Source: a virus
DNA: 23,659 nucleotides
Reading direction: 5' to 3' (one strand)
IMG/VR virus record: IMGVR_UViG_3300044731_000132
Span: 1 to 23,659 of that record
The notes under the pieces are model-generated. The model was not told the origin of the DNA, made no database searches, and saw only the letters and a program-made list of their open reading frames with translations. The position numbers and the translations under genes are program-made. Below are positions 7,001 to 15,043 of the stretch, one piece after another; within the stretch, counting starts at the first letter, position 1; every line of letters starts with the position of its first letter.

Positions 7001-10000
7001 TAGATCCTTGCCGGCGTCAGTTAATCCTTCAACGCTCCGGCGCATGTATTGGATCTCAGTGTCACTTGGCTCTAGCTGATCTTTCATAAACAAAGCCATC
7101 TGGTCCTTCACACCAAGTGGCTTAGCTTCCACGCGGACAGGGGCTATGTCTTTGACATTGGCCGTGACCTTATCCATGTACTGCTTAAAGGTTTCATTAG
7201 GCAGGTACTTCTGATTGCGTAACTTTGCGTAAAAGGACTTGAGCGCATCGGCAAGACGCTTGAAGAACTTCTCTACAACTGTCAGCGGCTTTTCTGATGT
7301 CGTTGCCCAGCGTGATACTTGGTCTGCGTACCATTCACCAAAGCTCTTCCAGTAAGGCGTTAGATCATCAAACTTAGTCTTCTCTCCGACTTTAGTAACT
7401 TTACCAACGCCTCGTGCCCGCATGGACTCGATGTAATCCCTGGCCGATTTTCCTTTGGAGGATTTCAGGAACTTATCAAACTCGTCTTGTATGGAACGCT
7501 GCGTTGCAAGATCGGCGCTCCTAAATGACTCACGCTCATGGATGTGGCCAAACTCATGGGCCAGCGTCTCTAGCATCCGTGTAACTGATGCGTCCTTGGT
7601 AAAGGCTATGTAGTAGTTACCATCCGCCATCTTTCGCATGGAACCAAGTTCACCACCAAGCGCGGCAGATCCGATCGTCCGGTGCGGGCCTGTGAACTTT
7701 CCACGGTTAGCCGCAACATCCTCAATCGTTGTGACATAAACATTCTGTGGAATCTTGAGAAGCTTCTTCCATCCTGCAATCACACCGGCTAATTGCGGGG
7801 GAACGCTTTGCGACACTGCGACACCATCGGCATCAAACTTGATGAATGGTGATTTGTCATGCAGAGCCTGATCCTTCTTCTCAAGTGATTCCTTGGCCGC
7901 GACTAACCGGGCCTTTTGTGGTGCATTGATCAGATTGCCTGTGTAGTTCTCTACATCTGTGCGCGAACGGAAAGACCCGTTAGCAACCACATAAACAGGG
8001 TCGCCGGTCAGTAAGGCATGTGCCCGAATGAGCGCAAGATCACCGTCCTGCCAGACCACAACCCCACCTAGATCATTCGCATGAGTCTGTGACGTTTTAG
8101 ACTGGCCTGCCGTAGCCTTCATCATCGGCTGAGCACGGCGCTCCTCTAGGTCAGACAGTGCCTGCTCGATCTCTTGTTGGTTCTCTTGGAAGTACGCATA
8201 AGCCTCATCTGTATCAGGCAACGTACCATCCATCATCTGCTCAGCATAAGACTGAGGCGTGAAGGCTACTTCAGCTCTGGCAGCTTCACGTTCAGGTCTG
8301 GCAGCTTCGCCAGGTTCAGCAACTCGCTCTTCGCCTTCGGGGATAGTTTGTTCCACTTGCTCATAAACAACTCTTTGCTCATCGGCAGCTTCCGCGGCTT
8401 TAAGATTGGCTTCAAGTTCACTGCGAAACTCCCTAATCATAGTTAACACTTCGTCTAGCTTGAGATCTAAATCAGCAAGCTCAGCCTTCGTCGTGTCACT
8501 TACATAGTCAAAATTCAGGATGCGGTCTTTGAGGTACTCAACCGCCTCGTTTTGTTTCATCTTCTGGTCGAATACATCCGCTCTATCAACCGCTACAGAT
8601 GAGTATTCACCAAGCCATGGGTCCAAGAGCCCGCTCACAACAGCCTTATCAAGGTTCTTGTCCGACTGTGTTTTGCGTATATCCGCAACGTCCTTGGCGC
8701 TTACACCAGCTTTATTGAGCGCATTCAGGAACGTATCTCCCTGCGTCTTACGCTTGCGCTCCCTAGCCTCGACAGCCTCCTTTTGTGTCGCAAGTTCACC
8801 AGCCTGCTTCTCTAGTTCGGCTATCTGCTCTGCGATCCTTTGATCTTCTTCAGATAATGGCGCAGGACCTTCCATGGGCGGCGGCTCAACAAACTCAGGA
8901 GGACCTTCAAGCTGGATTGTTTGTGCAGGCGGAACAGCGACTGTTAAGCCTGCCGACTCTTCTTTCTTGGCCTCTAAAATGGTCCGCGACCCATCTTCAG
9001 ATTTGGCAGATACAACACCGTTGCGCTCCATTTGCTCAAGCAATCTTCCCGCACGGTTATAACCAATACGAAGCGCACGCTGCAAAGTAGATATCGATGC
9101 CTTACCAAGGCGCCTTACAGTTTCTACTGCTTGGTCATACATATCATCTGCTACAAGAGGGATGACAGGCTTTTGCGATTCGCCAGGGGTTACTTTGGGC
9201 AAGCCAAGGATCGCCTCAACATCAACGCTGGCAGGCATGATTGCCCGTATTTCATCCGGCGTCTTGCCCGCTTTTGCCAAGTTTTTAACGCGCGTCTCTT
9301 GCGCCAAGTCATTGACGCGCTGCAACACACTTGGGTCTTTAGCAAAGTTTTTAATTTCTTGAGGGCTGTTAAACGTCACGCCTCTTTCTTTTGCGACCTC
9401 TAAAACAGCTTCAGGCATTCCCGCGATCATCGTTGTTCCACTCTGATGCGCTTGGAACATCTTCTCGTACAAGGAATCCACCATACCGCTGCCCATGTTT
9501 GCAAGATTTTGCAAACCTCCGCCAGCAGGCGGTGGCGTTACGGTAGCTGCGGGTGGTGTTACAGGGGCCTTTGATGTGGTACTTGCAGCTTGTGGTGTAA
9601 GTGCTTGATCTGTAACGGGAGCAGGGGTAATTCCGCCCATGGGCGGAATTTGATACTTAAGTAGGGGGTCTGTCGTTTCTGGCTGTACGGCTTGCTGCTG
9701 TACGGGCTGCTGTGTAGCTTGTTCAACAGGCTTTTCAACAGGCATACCAAGCCGTTCTATAACCCGCCCAGCAACGCCAAGGCCTGCGCCAGCGGCACCT
9801 CCTGATAGGGCGGCTTCAACATATTGCTTAATACGATCAGTGGAGAATAAATCGCCATGACCGCGCACATAATCAACGGCTAAGTTTCCAATCGCCTCTT
9901 GAGCCGCCTCGGTCAACCCTTCTTTAGGTGCAGTTTTGGCTGCTGCAATGCTTAAATCTTTTGCAACCTCTAGGAAGCCTGATCTTTTTGCTACTTCTTC

Positions 10001-10738
10001 TGCACCTTTTAGTGTGCCGAAACCCCCAAGTTTTTTTAGAAACGCTGACGGTGCTACAAGATCAAGCATAGTTTGACCAATAGCAGCCGTTGCCGCCACA
10101 GTTGGTCGTAGCTCGCCCGTTTCTTGATAAATATTTGCAAATGTTTCTGGTGAGTTCAGTGCGTAACCGCCAACACCTGCTCCTGCAAGACCGGCTCTTT
10201 GTGTTATCTGGGCGGCAGCTTCTGCACCCCTTGCTTCAGCAACGGCTTGCGGAAGTCCTCTTGCTAATGCGGCCTCAGTTGCGGCAACACTAGCCCTTCC
10301 AGCAAGGCCTCTAGCAGCTAATGAACCAGTTCCGCCAGTTAGTAACATGGCTAGCCCATAAGGAAGAGCCTCTGCACCTCGCTCATAAGCGTAACCTAGG
10401 GCAGACAAGGGACCGGTCACATCTTCATATGACTGATACAGTCTAGGAAGTTCTTGGTATCTTTGTTGGTAAGCCTCTTTTGCTTCCCCTAAAAGGGCTT
10501 TAGCTGGCTCGTCCTGGCCTAAAAAAGCTAGGCCCATGGCAGGAAGCTCTTTAGATAAAGATGTGCCTATGTTTCCAAATGTTCTTGCTATTGGTCGGCC
10601 AGCGATCTGACCAAGCGAATACTCGGGTTCCACCCCCATCTCCATTTGCATACCACGCAAAATGGATTGGTAGTCTTCGGGTTTCAGTCCTTCAGGTAAC
10701 TGTACCCGGCCACGCCCAGGAACATTGAAGATTGGCAT
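4073..10738 (-). CDS. Giant polyvalent (ejected) protein with FtsK gamma and gluzincin domains
   Basis: A 2221-residue protein, the largest in the window, at the promoter-distal end of the late operon. Visible architecture: Gly/Ala-rich hydrophobic stretches at about 125-150, 185-225 and 310-330; a Pro/Gln linker at 335-405; an FtsK gamma winged-helix at about 525-590 ([23 protein letters not shown]), with N561, R565 and E568 matching the DNA-reading residues of E. coli FtsK; acidic coiled coil at 625-870; a metallopeptidase motif HEFGH at 1061-1065 with a downstream GEWYADQ (E1135) as probable third zinc ligand; long helical regions; and a C-terminal part (about 1670-1990, with [14 protein letters not shown] and [12 protein letters not shown]) resembling the LPD38-type region of large polyvalent phage proteins. 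Position after a nozzle and putative core proteins suggests a virion protein delivered with the genome, like T7 gp16. No lysozyme or transglycosylase motif was recognised. Confidence 0.9.
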   Translation of the reverse strand: MPIFNVPGRGRVQLPEGLKPEDYQSILRGMQMEMGVEPEYSLGQIAGRPIARTFGNIGTSLSKELPAMGLAFLGQDEPAKALLGEAKEAYQQRYQELPRLYQSYEDVTGPLSALGYAYERGAEALPYGLAMLLTGGTGSLAARGLAGRASVAATEAALARGLPQAVAEARGAEAAAQITQRAGLAGAGVGGYALNSPETFANIYQETGELRPTVAATAAIGQTMLDLVAPSAFLKKLGGFGTLKGAEEVAKRSGFLEVAKDLSIAAAKTAPKEGLTEAAQEAIGNLAVDYVRGHGDLFSTDRIKQYVEAALSGGAAGAGLGVAGRVIERLGMPVEKPVEQATQQPVQQQAVQPETTDPLLKYQIPPMGGITPAPVTDQALTPQAASTTSKAPVTPPAATVTPPPAGGGLQNLANMGSGMVDSLYEKMFQAHQSGTTMIAGMPEAVLEVAKERGVTFNSPQEIKNFAKDPSVLQRVNDLAQETRVKNLAKAGKTPDEIRAIMPASVDVEAILGLPKVTPGESQKPVIPLVADDMYDQAVETVRRLGKASISTLQRALRIGYNRAGRLLEQMERNGVVSAKSEDGSRTILEAKKEESAGLTVAVPPAQTIQLEGPPEFVEPPPMEGPAPLSEEDQRIAEQIAELEKQAGELATQKEAVEARERKRKTQGDTFLNALNKAGVSAKDVADIRKTQSDKNLDKAVVSGLLDPWLGEYSSVAVDRADVFDQKMKQNEAVEYLKDRILNFDYVSDTTKAELADLDLKLDEVLTMIREFRSELEANLKAAEAADEQRVVYEQVEQTIPEGEERVAEPGEAARPEREAARAEVAFTPQSYAEQMMDGTLPDTDEAYAYFQENQQEIEQALSDLEERRAQPMMKATAGQSKTSQTHANDLGGVVVWQDGDLALIRAHALLTGDPVYVVANGSFRSRTDVENYTGNLINAPQKARLVAAKESLEKKDQALHDKSPFIKFDADGVAVSQSVPPQLAGVIAGWKKLLKIPQNVYVTTIEDVAANRGKFTGPHRTIGSAALGGELGSMRKMADGNYYIAFTKDASVTRMLETLAHEFGHIHERESFRSADLATQRSIQDEFDKFLKSSKGKSARDYIESMRARGVGKVTKVGEKTKFDDLTPYWKSFGEWYADQVSRWATTSEKPLTVVEKFFKRLADALKSFYAKLRNQKYLPNETFKQYMDKVTANVKDIAPVRVEAKPLGVKDQMALFMKDQLEPSDTEIQYMRRSVEGLTDAGKDLSPQEQQDLFNAVDKIDDTPAEGMKSMDTMIKDTPSFEGAKAKLGQYVKDATSDNAQTLLQFLNLRQIAELAKKDLPQVRQYYDVLNKMLVERDKKLTTASKLREKWDQWADKNPKLGEALDKVILDARMSGIDPTIPEKEAKIKSESFRKNWEMIKGTEGEEIFKELRDYYKEQLKDKRAILKRLITTKITDVNERAKSLRELDFEFQKFESEGPYFPLSRFGQYFIAYDIKLPSGDTKPYHEMFESMADLRKHEEGIAKDVASGKIINLKSGVDTKELYTEGVIKSAFINKIFAAIDKTDQPTLSDSNGRAMDVKNRLKDDVYQVYLSMLPELSVQKNFIHAKKVAGASLDMRRAFAESAFHSAYNLARMEYGPTLDAIISEAQRYSDSQKGTRNIARDRYLQELKAQHYDFSNPKDNHPVWSKITSFAFLYYLTAPASAIGNLIQTPVIGIPTLAGEFDVSYAKASKEIFKAFSDFRSARKKGTAQYDLVGMLEKQAEERNSAILKEEAEIMSDLEGVTNRTQTLSLAGLAERPSGLYATGVKSIIRSKSLGVLDKASLILGYGFNLAEIANRQVTALAAIRLAKSKGMNRAQTIQLARDLIDKIHFEYASETKPRFMRHPIAQVTLQFKNYAQQMTAFIAQAIKESLPNTRELNALLLRSQDKGLSEDERYAAKREYDELTRIKKAARTRLTGVMGMTALFAGYEGLPLYWVIEGVMNLIFDDEDEPYDFSLELKVAMANAFGDNVSRALSKGPMSEILQVDVSRFANLNGLWFRDDAMAKDEEEWAKNMLIDMLGPAAGIVLNVAGGIKKINEGNYARGMEEISPPVVKDFFKAWRFYHEGATTLRGDPIVPDVGLWGIFAQSLGFTPQDLQRGYEAMGEIKSLDRQLAQREQRLLSKLFLAYKSGDYEEMDDIGEQIIRYNSKNPGNEIDDKKIKRSFAQRERMSERAEKGIIVSAKRPELLEKTVYLED
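9629..9650. repeat. Perfect 22-bp palindrome
   Basis: AATTCCGCCCA is followed immediately by its exact reverse complement, with no spacer. The centre is CCATGG. It lies in the Pro/Gln-rich linker of the giant polyvalent gene and encodes Ile-Pro-Pro-Met-Gly-Gly-Ile on the minus strand. It could be a protein-binding site or a cruciform or hairpin, or an accident of codon choice. Confidence 0.9.
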
Positions 10739-12432
10739 TATCGTCCACCTTGGCCCATTTGCCTATAACGCTGTACATCATCAGCAGGAACAACATACGG
10801 TGAATAGGGAACTCCAAACTTTGATGCGTAGCGTCTCAGGACATCATCCTGCTCACGGCGCATTTTATCTCCAAGACTTTCTGTCTTTCTACCTTGTGCG
10901 TCAACAGGCCCGGGTTCACGCCAGGTCTTTGGAACGCTTCCAAACATACCTGTTCCGCCAAATCCAAGCGTTGTTTCCGCCATCTTGTTGTATTTATCTT
11001 CAATGGCTTTGATCTCTGCTTGCACTTGCGGCATGGCATAGACCTCGCGCATTTCTTTGGATAGCTGCAATGGGTTAATTGGCTTCTCGCCACCACCTTT
11101 TGGAGCCATAGCCCGCGCCAATCCCATGCCAACCTCAAGTGGCATCATGGCTTGTTTTTGTGCTATCTCTTGAATCTGTAGCCTGTAAGTACGCTCTTCT
11201 CTTGCTGCCCTGTCTGCCGCATCGTAATCGCCACGGCGGATAGCATCTTGATACTTGGCGTGGGCCAACTGCGCCTGCAACGAAGCTTGTTGCATTGCAC
11301 GATTCTCTGCCCCCATGGACTTCTTGACATCTTCACCGGCCTGCAAGCCACCGGCAAGCCCAGAAAGGAAATTACGATCCTTGCTGCCCAGCATGGATAG
11401 GGCTATCTGGCGGTTAGCGGCTTTTTGAATGTCAGCTTGGCTAGGCTGTTCACCATAGAACTTCTTTAGTTGCTCCATGATTGGAGATATTTGGTCAGGA
11501 AAGCGCTTCTGCCGTTCATCGTATAGCGACCCGGCACGAGCAGCGGTTTCAGCCGCAAGTTCTGGCTGGATCTGAGGTACGCCCGCCATAGCCTTCTTGC
11601 CCATAGCAATGATCTGCTCAATACCCATAGGTGCTGGAGCAGCGGGGTCTTGCTGCGGCGCAATAACTTGTTGTCTTTGTTGGGGCTGCTGAGTTTGTTG
11701 AGTTTTGTTTTGATCCTCTGGCTTCTTTTGATCAGTTGTTACACCGCGCTCTTGCATTAAACGATTAAAATAAGGGAAGGCAGCGGATCTATCTGCGCCG
11801 CCATAGAATGCGTCTGGTAAATATGGGATGTTTACCCCAGCCGCACGCAGAGGCCTGGTAATCACCAACTCTCCGAGCCCAGCCGCCTGACGAACAGGGT
11901 AAGAAAGAACGTCTTTTGTTACTGCCCCAGCGCTCTCGGCTAGCTTAATCATAGCCTCCCTATCTTTACGGCGCTGCTCTTCTTCCTGTTCTTTTGTTAG
12001 GCCGCCTACAGGTCTGTCATCGCTGCCCCCACTAAATGCAACCATCCCGCCACCGGCCATGCTCTGCTCAGGCATGAGCCCAGCAAGACCTGCCATTTGT
12101 GGTTGCATTTGTTGCATTTGTGGTTGCTGCGACGGAGCCATTTGCATAGGCTGTTGCTCTTGAGGAGCATTCATACCAGGCGGCATCATGGGCATACTTG
12201 GCGCCATGGATTCCGCTAGCTGAGCAATCACAGGCTTATTGGGCTTCTGCGCTCTCTGGCTATAGCGCTTACGCATGTCATCACGGCGAGCCATTTCCGC
12301 CGCAGCAAAGATAGCTAGCTTAGGATCTTGTGCGTACTTAGGCAGCACCTGATCAGGCACTGACTTAAACATCTCCATGGCCTCAAGGATATTGACATCC
12401 CCGCCAAGGCCGGTATTTGCTTGCGCTTGCAT
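10738..12432 (-). CDS. Putative internal virion/ejection protein, Gln/Met-rich, 564 aa
   Basis: A 564-residue protein starting [20 protein letters not shown]. Residues about 70-120 are very rich in Pro, Met and Gln, followed by [12 protein letters not shown], a Gly-rich box that recurs in structural proteins of many aquatic phages. Further on come a charged helix ([20 protein letters not shown]), another Gln run, and long alpha-helical segments in the second half. No enzymatic motif was seen. Its stop overlaps the giant gene's start by one base (TAATG), so the two are probably translated in step. By order and size it is the counterpart of T7 gp15, a core protein ejected into the periplasm; this is inferred from position and composition, not from recognised homology. 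Confidence 0.8.
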   Translation of the reverse strand: MQAQANTGLGGDVNILEAMEMFKSVPDQVLPKYAQDPKLAIFAAAEMARRDDMRKRYSQRAQKPNKPVIAQLAESMAPSMPMMPPGMNAPQEQQPMQMAPSQQPQMQQMQPQMAGLAGLMPEQSMAGGGMVAFSGGSDDRPVGGLTKEQEEEQRRKDREAMIKLAESAGAVTKDVLSYPVRQAAGLGELVITRPLRAAGVNIPYLPDAFYGGADRSAAFPYFNRLMQERGVTTDQKKPEDQNKTQQTQQPQQRQQVIAPQQDPAAPAPMGIEQIIAMGKKAMAGVPQIQPELAAETAARAGSLYDERQKRFPDQISPIMEQLKKFYGEQPSQADIQKAANRQIALSMLGSKDRNFLSGLAGGLQAGEDVKKSMGAENRAMQQASLQAQLAHAKYQDAIRRGDYDAADRAAREERTYRLQIQEIAQKQAMMPLEVGMGLARAMAPKGGGEKPINPLQLSKEMREVYAMPQVQAEIKAIEDKYNKMAETTLGFGGTGMFGSVPKTWREPGPVDAQGRKTESLGDKMRREQDDVLRRYASKFGVPYSPYVVPADDVQRYRQMGQGGR

Positions 12433-13179
12433 TTATAGGCCTCCGTACAAGAGACGTGCCAACCCCAATCCTTGGGTAAGCGGATTACCTGAAGACTGAT
12501 AAGCAGACTGTGTGGCATAACCTGGTAAGCCAAAGATGATGTTCCTGTAACGCTCTGCCTGCTGCGCCGGATAATCCCGCTGCTGCTGGAACTCTTGATA
12601 CATAGCATCCAAATCTCGCTGACGGCGTGCTTCATCCGTAAGCCCAAGCTGCTGCAAGGTCTGAGCCTTTTGCATCTGGTTTTGCAAGTCTTGCTGATAC
12701 AACTGGCCAGCCTTGTCATACGCAGCAGCCGATCCCTGCATCTGAATGTTGGATAGCTGAGATCCAAGATTACGCATGAGATCTGATTCAACAATCGCCT
12801 GACGCGAACCACCAAACGCACCACGCTGGCCGGCTTGTGCTTTCAGGTTTTGTAATCCCTGTGTGTAATCACGCACCGCGGCAGCCTTGGCCACATCCGT
12901 AACGCCTTGCTGGTACGGATTCATGTAAGCCTGCATGACGCCCATATTCTGGCCGCCAACATTAATCTGACCAAGCAGACCCGGCGAAGAGGCAGCTTGC
13001 TGAGCAGCTTCAACACCTTGCTGGTACAAAGGCGCCGTCTCAGCATATCGCTGCTGAGAGTAAGGCGTATAGGGGGTATACGCAATCTGCTGCCCCATGC
13101 GGAACACATCAGATATGTACGGGAGTTGGAACTCCGGGGGCATTTGTGTGACTGTTTGCGACGGGCCGCCCATACTCAT
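12433..13179 (-). CDS. Putative internal virion protein, Gln/Tyr/Ala-rich, 248 aa
   Basis: A 248-residue helical protein. ATG 13179 has GAGGTG upstream. It has repeated Tyr-Thr-Pro-Tyr units near the N-terminus, then MNPYQQGVTDVAKAAAVRDY and AGQRGAFGGSRQAIVESDLM. This combination (MNPYxxxV followed by GAFGGSR) is typical of a phage structural protein found near tail and ejection genes and usually left unnamed. The middle and C-terminus are long Gln-rich helices suited to coiled-coil assembly. It lies between the GNAT-like gene and the 564-residue protein, directly abutting the latter, so it occupies the place of T7 gp14. Ejection role is inferred. Confidence 0.8.
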   Translation of the reverse strand: MSMGGPSQTVTQMPPEFQLPYISDVFRMGQQIAYTPYTPYSQQRYAETAPLYQQGVEAAQQAASSPGLLGQINVGGQNMGVMQAYMNPYQQGVTDVAKAAAVRDYTQGLQNLKAQAGQRGAFGGSRQAIVESDLMRNLGSQLSNIQMQGSAAAYDKAGQLYQQDLQNQMQKAQTLQQLGLTDEARRQRDLDAMYQEFQQQRDYPAQQAERYRNIIFGLPGYATQSAYQSSGNPLTQGLGLARLLYGGL

Positions 13180-13529
13180 TTGGACACCTCTTCCATCAAA
13201 GTTACTGTTTTCAATCGTTGCGGGTATATCTTCTGCCAGCCCGGACGCCCTTGCAACATGATGGCATCACAGTCTGCTTGCTTGGCGAACAATCGTATGT
13301 ACGTCACGATATGCTGAATCTCATCTAAATTGCCCCCTGCAAGCCACACATTACAAAGCCTTTTGCGTGGGTACTGCTTAATCTCTGTTACTAGCGCACA
13401 TTCCTTACCGGGCCAAAACTGCGCCTGCCCTTGCTGTATTGCTTCTAACACATCCTCTAGGGAAAACAAATTGCCGGCTTGGTCCAAGGCCGCTTGGATC
13501 CATGCGCTGCAACGCTCCCATTCGTTCAT
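13176..13529 (-). CDS. GNAT-like small protein, possible T7 gp13 counterpart
   Basis: A 117-residue protein with the look of a GNAT acyltransferase fold: ALVTEIKQYPRKRLCNVWLA as paired central strands, GGNLDE as the turn into a helix, AKQADCDAIMLQGRPGWQ with the G-R-x-G-W motif near the end, and a final strand. T7 gp13 (internal virion protein A) belongs to a Pfam family described as acetyltransferase-like, and similar short proteins occur in other phages near their tail genes. Acetyl-CoA binding residues are not obvious, so catalysis is doubtful. Overlaps of 4 bases with both neighbours place it firmly in the late operon. Confidence 0.75.
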   Translation of the reverse strand: MNEWERCSAWIQAALDQAGNLFSLEDVLEAIQQGQAQFWPGKECALVTEIKQYPRKRLCNVWLAGGNLDEIQHIVTYIRLFAKQADCDAIMLQGRPGWQKIYPQRLKTVTLMEEVSK

Positions 13530-14404
13530 GCAGGCATTGCCTTATCTGTCTTCACCGCTGGAGGCTGCTTGCTCGTACCATGCCTTGCCTTGCGGATCTT
13601 CTTCATCATGTCGTAGAGCTTCTGCGCCCCAGCATTCGAGGAGCCATTACCAAGATCGGATACCACATCAGCAGGTACAACAAACTCACCACGGGCTAAC
13701 CTGGCAGGCTGAGTCTTGCCACCGCCATGATCAATCTGTGCTGTGATGCTGTCTGACATACCATCACCTGGACCTTCTAGGTATCTGCCGGCTGCTGCAT
13801 AGACATCACCACCTTCGTTATAACCGACCATGATGTCGTCGATCTCACCGCCCTCCGCCTTGGTAACTATAGGCGCTACCGTCATAGGCTTATAGAGCGA
13901 CGCCAATCCTGCTTCGTATCCTGCTTGTCCTTGGGCAATCTGTTCTTGCGTAGGACCATAACGCTTGGCTGCTTCTGTGGCATCAAACTGAAATGGATTC
14001 GGGTTGAAGAACAGGGGCATGCCCTTCATGGGCGTGTAAATGTTCTGGCCAGACGCGGACTTTTGTGGCGCCGGCTGAGGTGGGAACATGGGCGCAGTAA
14101 GCGCACGGTTATAAACAGGGGCAGCCTTGTATTCTGGCTGCTTGACAGCAGGTGCCTGCTGACGGGTAAGTGCGGCTGCTAGTGCACCAAGTCCGAGAGC
14201 AAGGCCGGCACCCGTTCCGCTTGCGCCTTGTGTACCAAGAAGCGCTCTTCCTAATTGATTAAGGAAGTTGTTATTGCTAAATAAGCTGGTTGTGTCAAAT
14301 CCTGCTGTTAGATTGCCGGATGAGACTTCGCCCTGACCCTGCGTGGAATCAGAACCGTATCCAAAGTCATAGTTGTACTGACCTACTGTGTCACTTGTAG
14401 ACAT
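13526..14404 (-). CDS. Phage structural protein with LARGEFVVPADVV motif, 292 aa
   Basis: The C-terminal third carries a conserved phage signature: GPGDGMSDSI, then ARLARGEFVVPADVVSDLGN, then GAQKLYDMMKKIRKARHG. Just upstream are Gly-rich boxes (KAEGGEIDD and GYNEGGDVYAAAG). This block is common in virion proteins of environmental tailed phages, but I know no established function for it. The N-terminus is Ser/Gly/Asn-rich, with an Ala/Leu/Gly-rich hydrophobic segment at about 63-87 (GTGAGLALGLGALAAAL) that could interact with membrane. A structural or ejection-associated role is inferred from the late-operon position. Confidence 0.8.
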   Translation of the reverse strand: MSTSDTVGQYNYDFGYGSDSTQGQGEVSSGNLTAGFDTTSLFSNNNFLNQLGRALLGTQGASGTGAGLALGLGALAAALTRQQAPAVKQPEYKAAPVYNRALTAPMFPPQPAPQKSASGQNIYTPMKGMPLFFNPNPFQFDATEAAKRYGPTQEQIAQGQAGYEAGLASLYKPMTVAPIVTKAEGGEIDDIMVGYNEGGDVYAAAGRYLEGPGDGMSDSITAQIDHGGGKTQPARLARGEFVVPADVVSDLGNGSSNAGAQKLYDMMKKIRKARHGTSKQPPAVKTDKAMPA

Positions 14405-14407
14405 AGC

Positions 14408-15043
14408 CTACCCCGGTGTAGATGAAACAAAAGACATGGTTGTGATTACGGATGGTGTTGCAGGCCTGGTTGGCGAAGCGGCAGCAGGAATGTGCTCTAT
14501 CCTTACCCCTAAATCATTGGTTCGCCAATATAGCTCTACATAATCACCCGTCTCCAATGATAGAAACAAATTAAGCGATGCAATCAAATGTCCGTCTACG
14601 CCGCCATGGCTGTTAGGAACGGAAAACCTTGAGTTGCTGTTTGAAACATTTGTGCCATTTATAGCCGCCCAAACATCAACATCATGAATCTGCGTATCGG
14701 TGTTTGAAAACTGAATACTGAATTGTAAGTTGTAGACACCAGGATAGGTAATGTTAAGCCTTGAATTATTGCTTAAATAAACGCTATCCGATATGTCAGT
14801 CACATCGTAAGTAATTGCATATGCAGCAGTTGTGCTGATCGCCGTTTGATCTGAATCACTTGACCAAGCACCAAAAGGATTGCTTACAAACCGGCCGCCA
14901 TCAGGCCCAAGCAGATTACGGGTAATGTTTTCCAGCCGGTTGAAATATAACCGCAAGACGTTATTAAGCTGATCAACGTAAAACGCTGAATACTCCTGCG
15001 GCGCTAATGGCAGGTTCGGGGATGCTGGGCTATCTAGCTTCAT
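14408..15043 (-). CDS. Putative C1q/jelly-roll-like virion protein, 211 aa
   Basis: The N-terminus (about 1-55) is a helix with YVDQLNNVLRLYFNRLENIT, probably for trimerisation or attachment. Residues about 70-195 form a beta sandwich: YAITYDVTDISDSVYL, RLNITYPGVYNLQFSIQFSN, HDVDVWAAINGTNV, GDYVELYWRTND. The spacing and the PGVYNLQFS and GDYVELYW patterns resemble C1q/TNF-like trimeric jelly rolls. Such domains in phages serve receptor binding or virion decoration. It sits immediately after the nozzle-like gene with a 4-base overlap, so it may decorate the tail or attach to the nozzle. The beta-sandwich call is from pattern; the exact family is uncertain. Confidence 0.75.
   Translation of the reverse strand: MKLDSPASPNLPLAPQEYSAFYVDQLNNVLRLYFNRLENITRNLLGPDGGRFVSNPFGAWSSDSDQTAISTTAAYAITYDVTDISDSVYLSNNSRLNITYPGVYNLQFSIQFSNTDTQIHDVDVWAAINGTNVSNSNSRFSVPNSHGGVDGHLIASLNLFLSLETGDYVELYWRTNDLGVRIEHIPAAASPTRPATPSVITTMSFVSSTPG

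Noticed and set aside
8174-9403. Several plus-strand open frames opposite the giant gene
   Set aside because: They fall fully within the conserved minus-strand coding frame, including the FtsK gamma region, and have no gene-like features.
4073-10738. KOPS-like GGGNAGGG sites that could be targets of the FtsK gamma domain
   Set aside because: Reading by eye I saw no perfect match on either strand in the window, only a near match around 16850 (7 of 8 bases). The search was not exhaustive.
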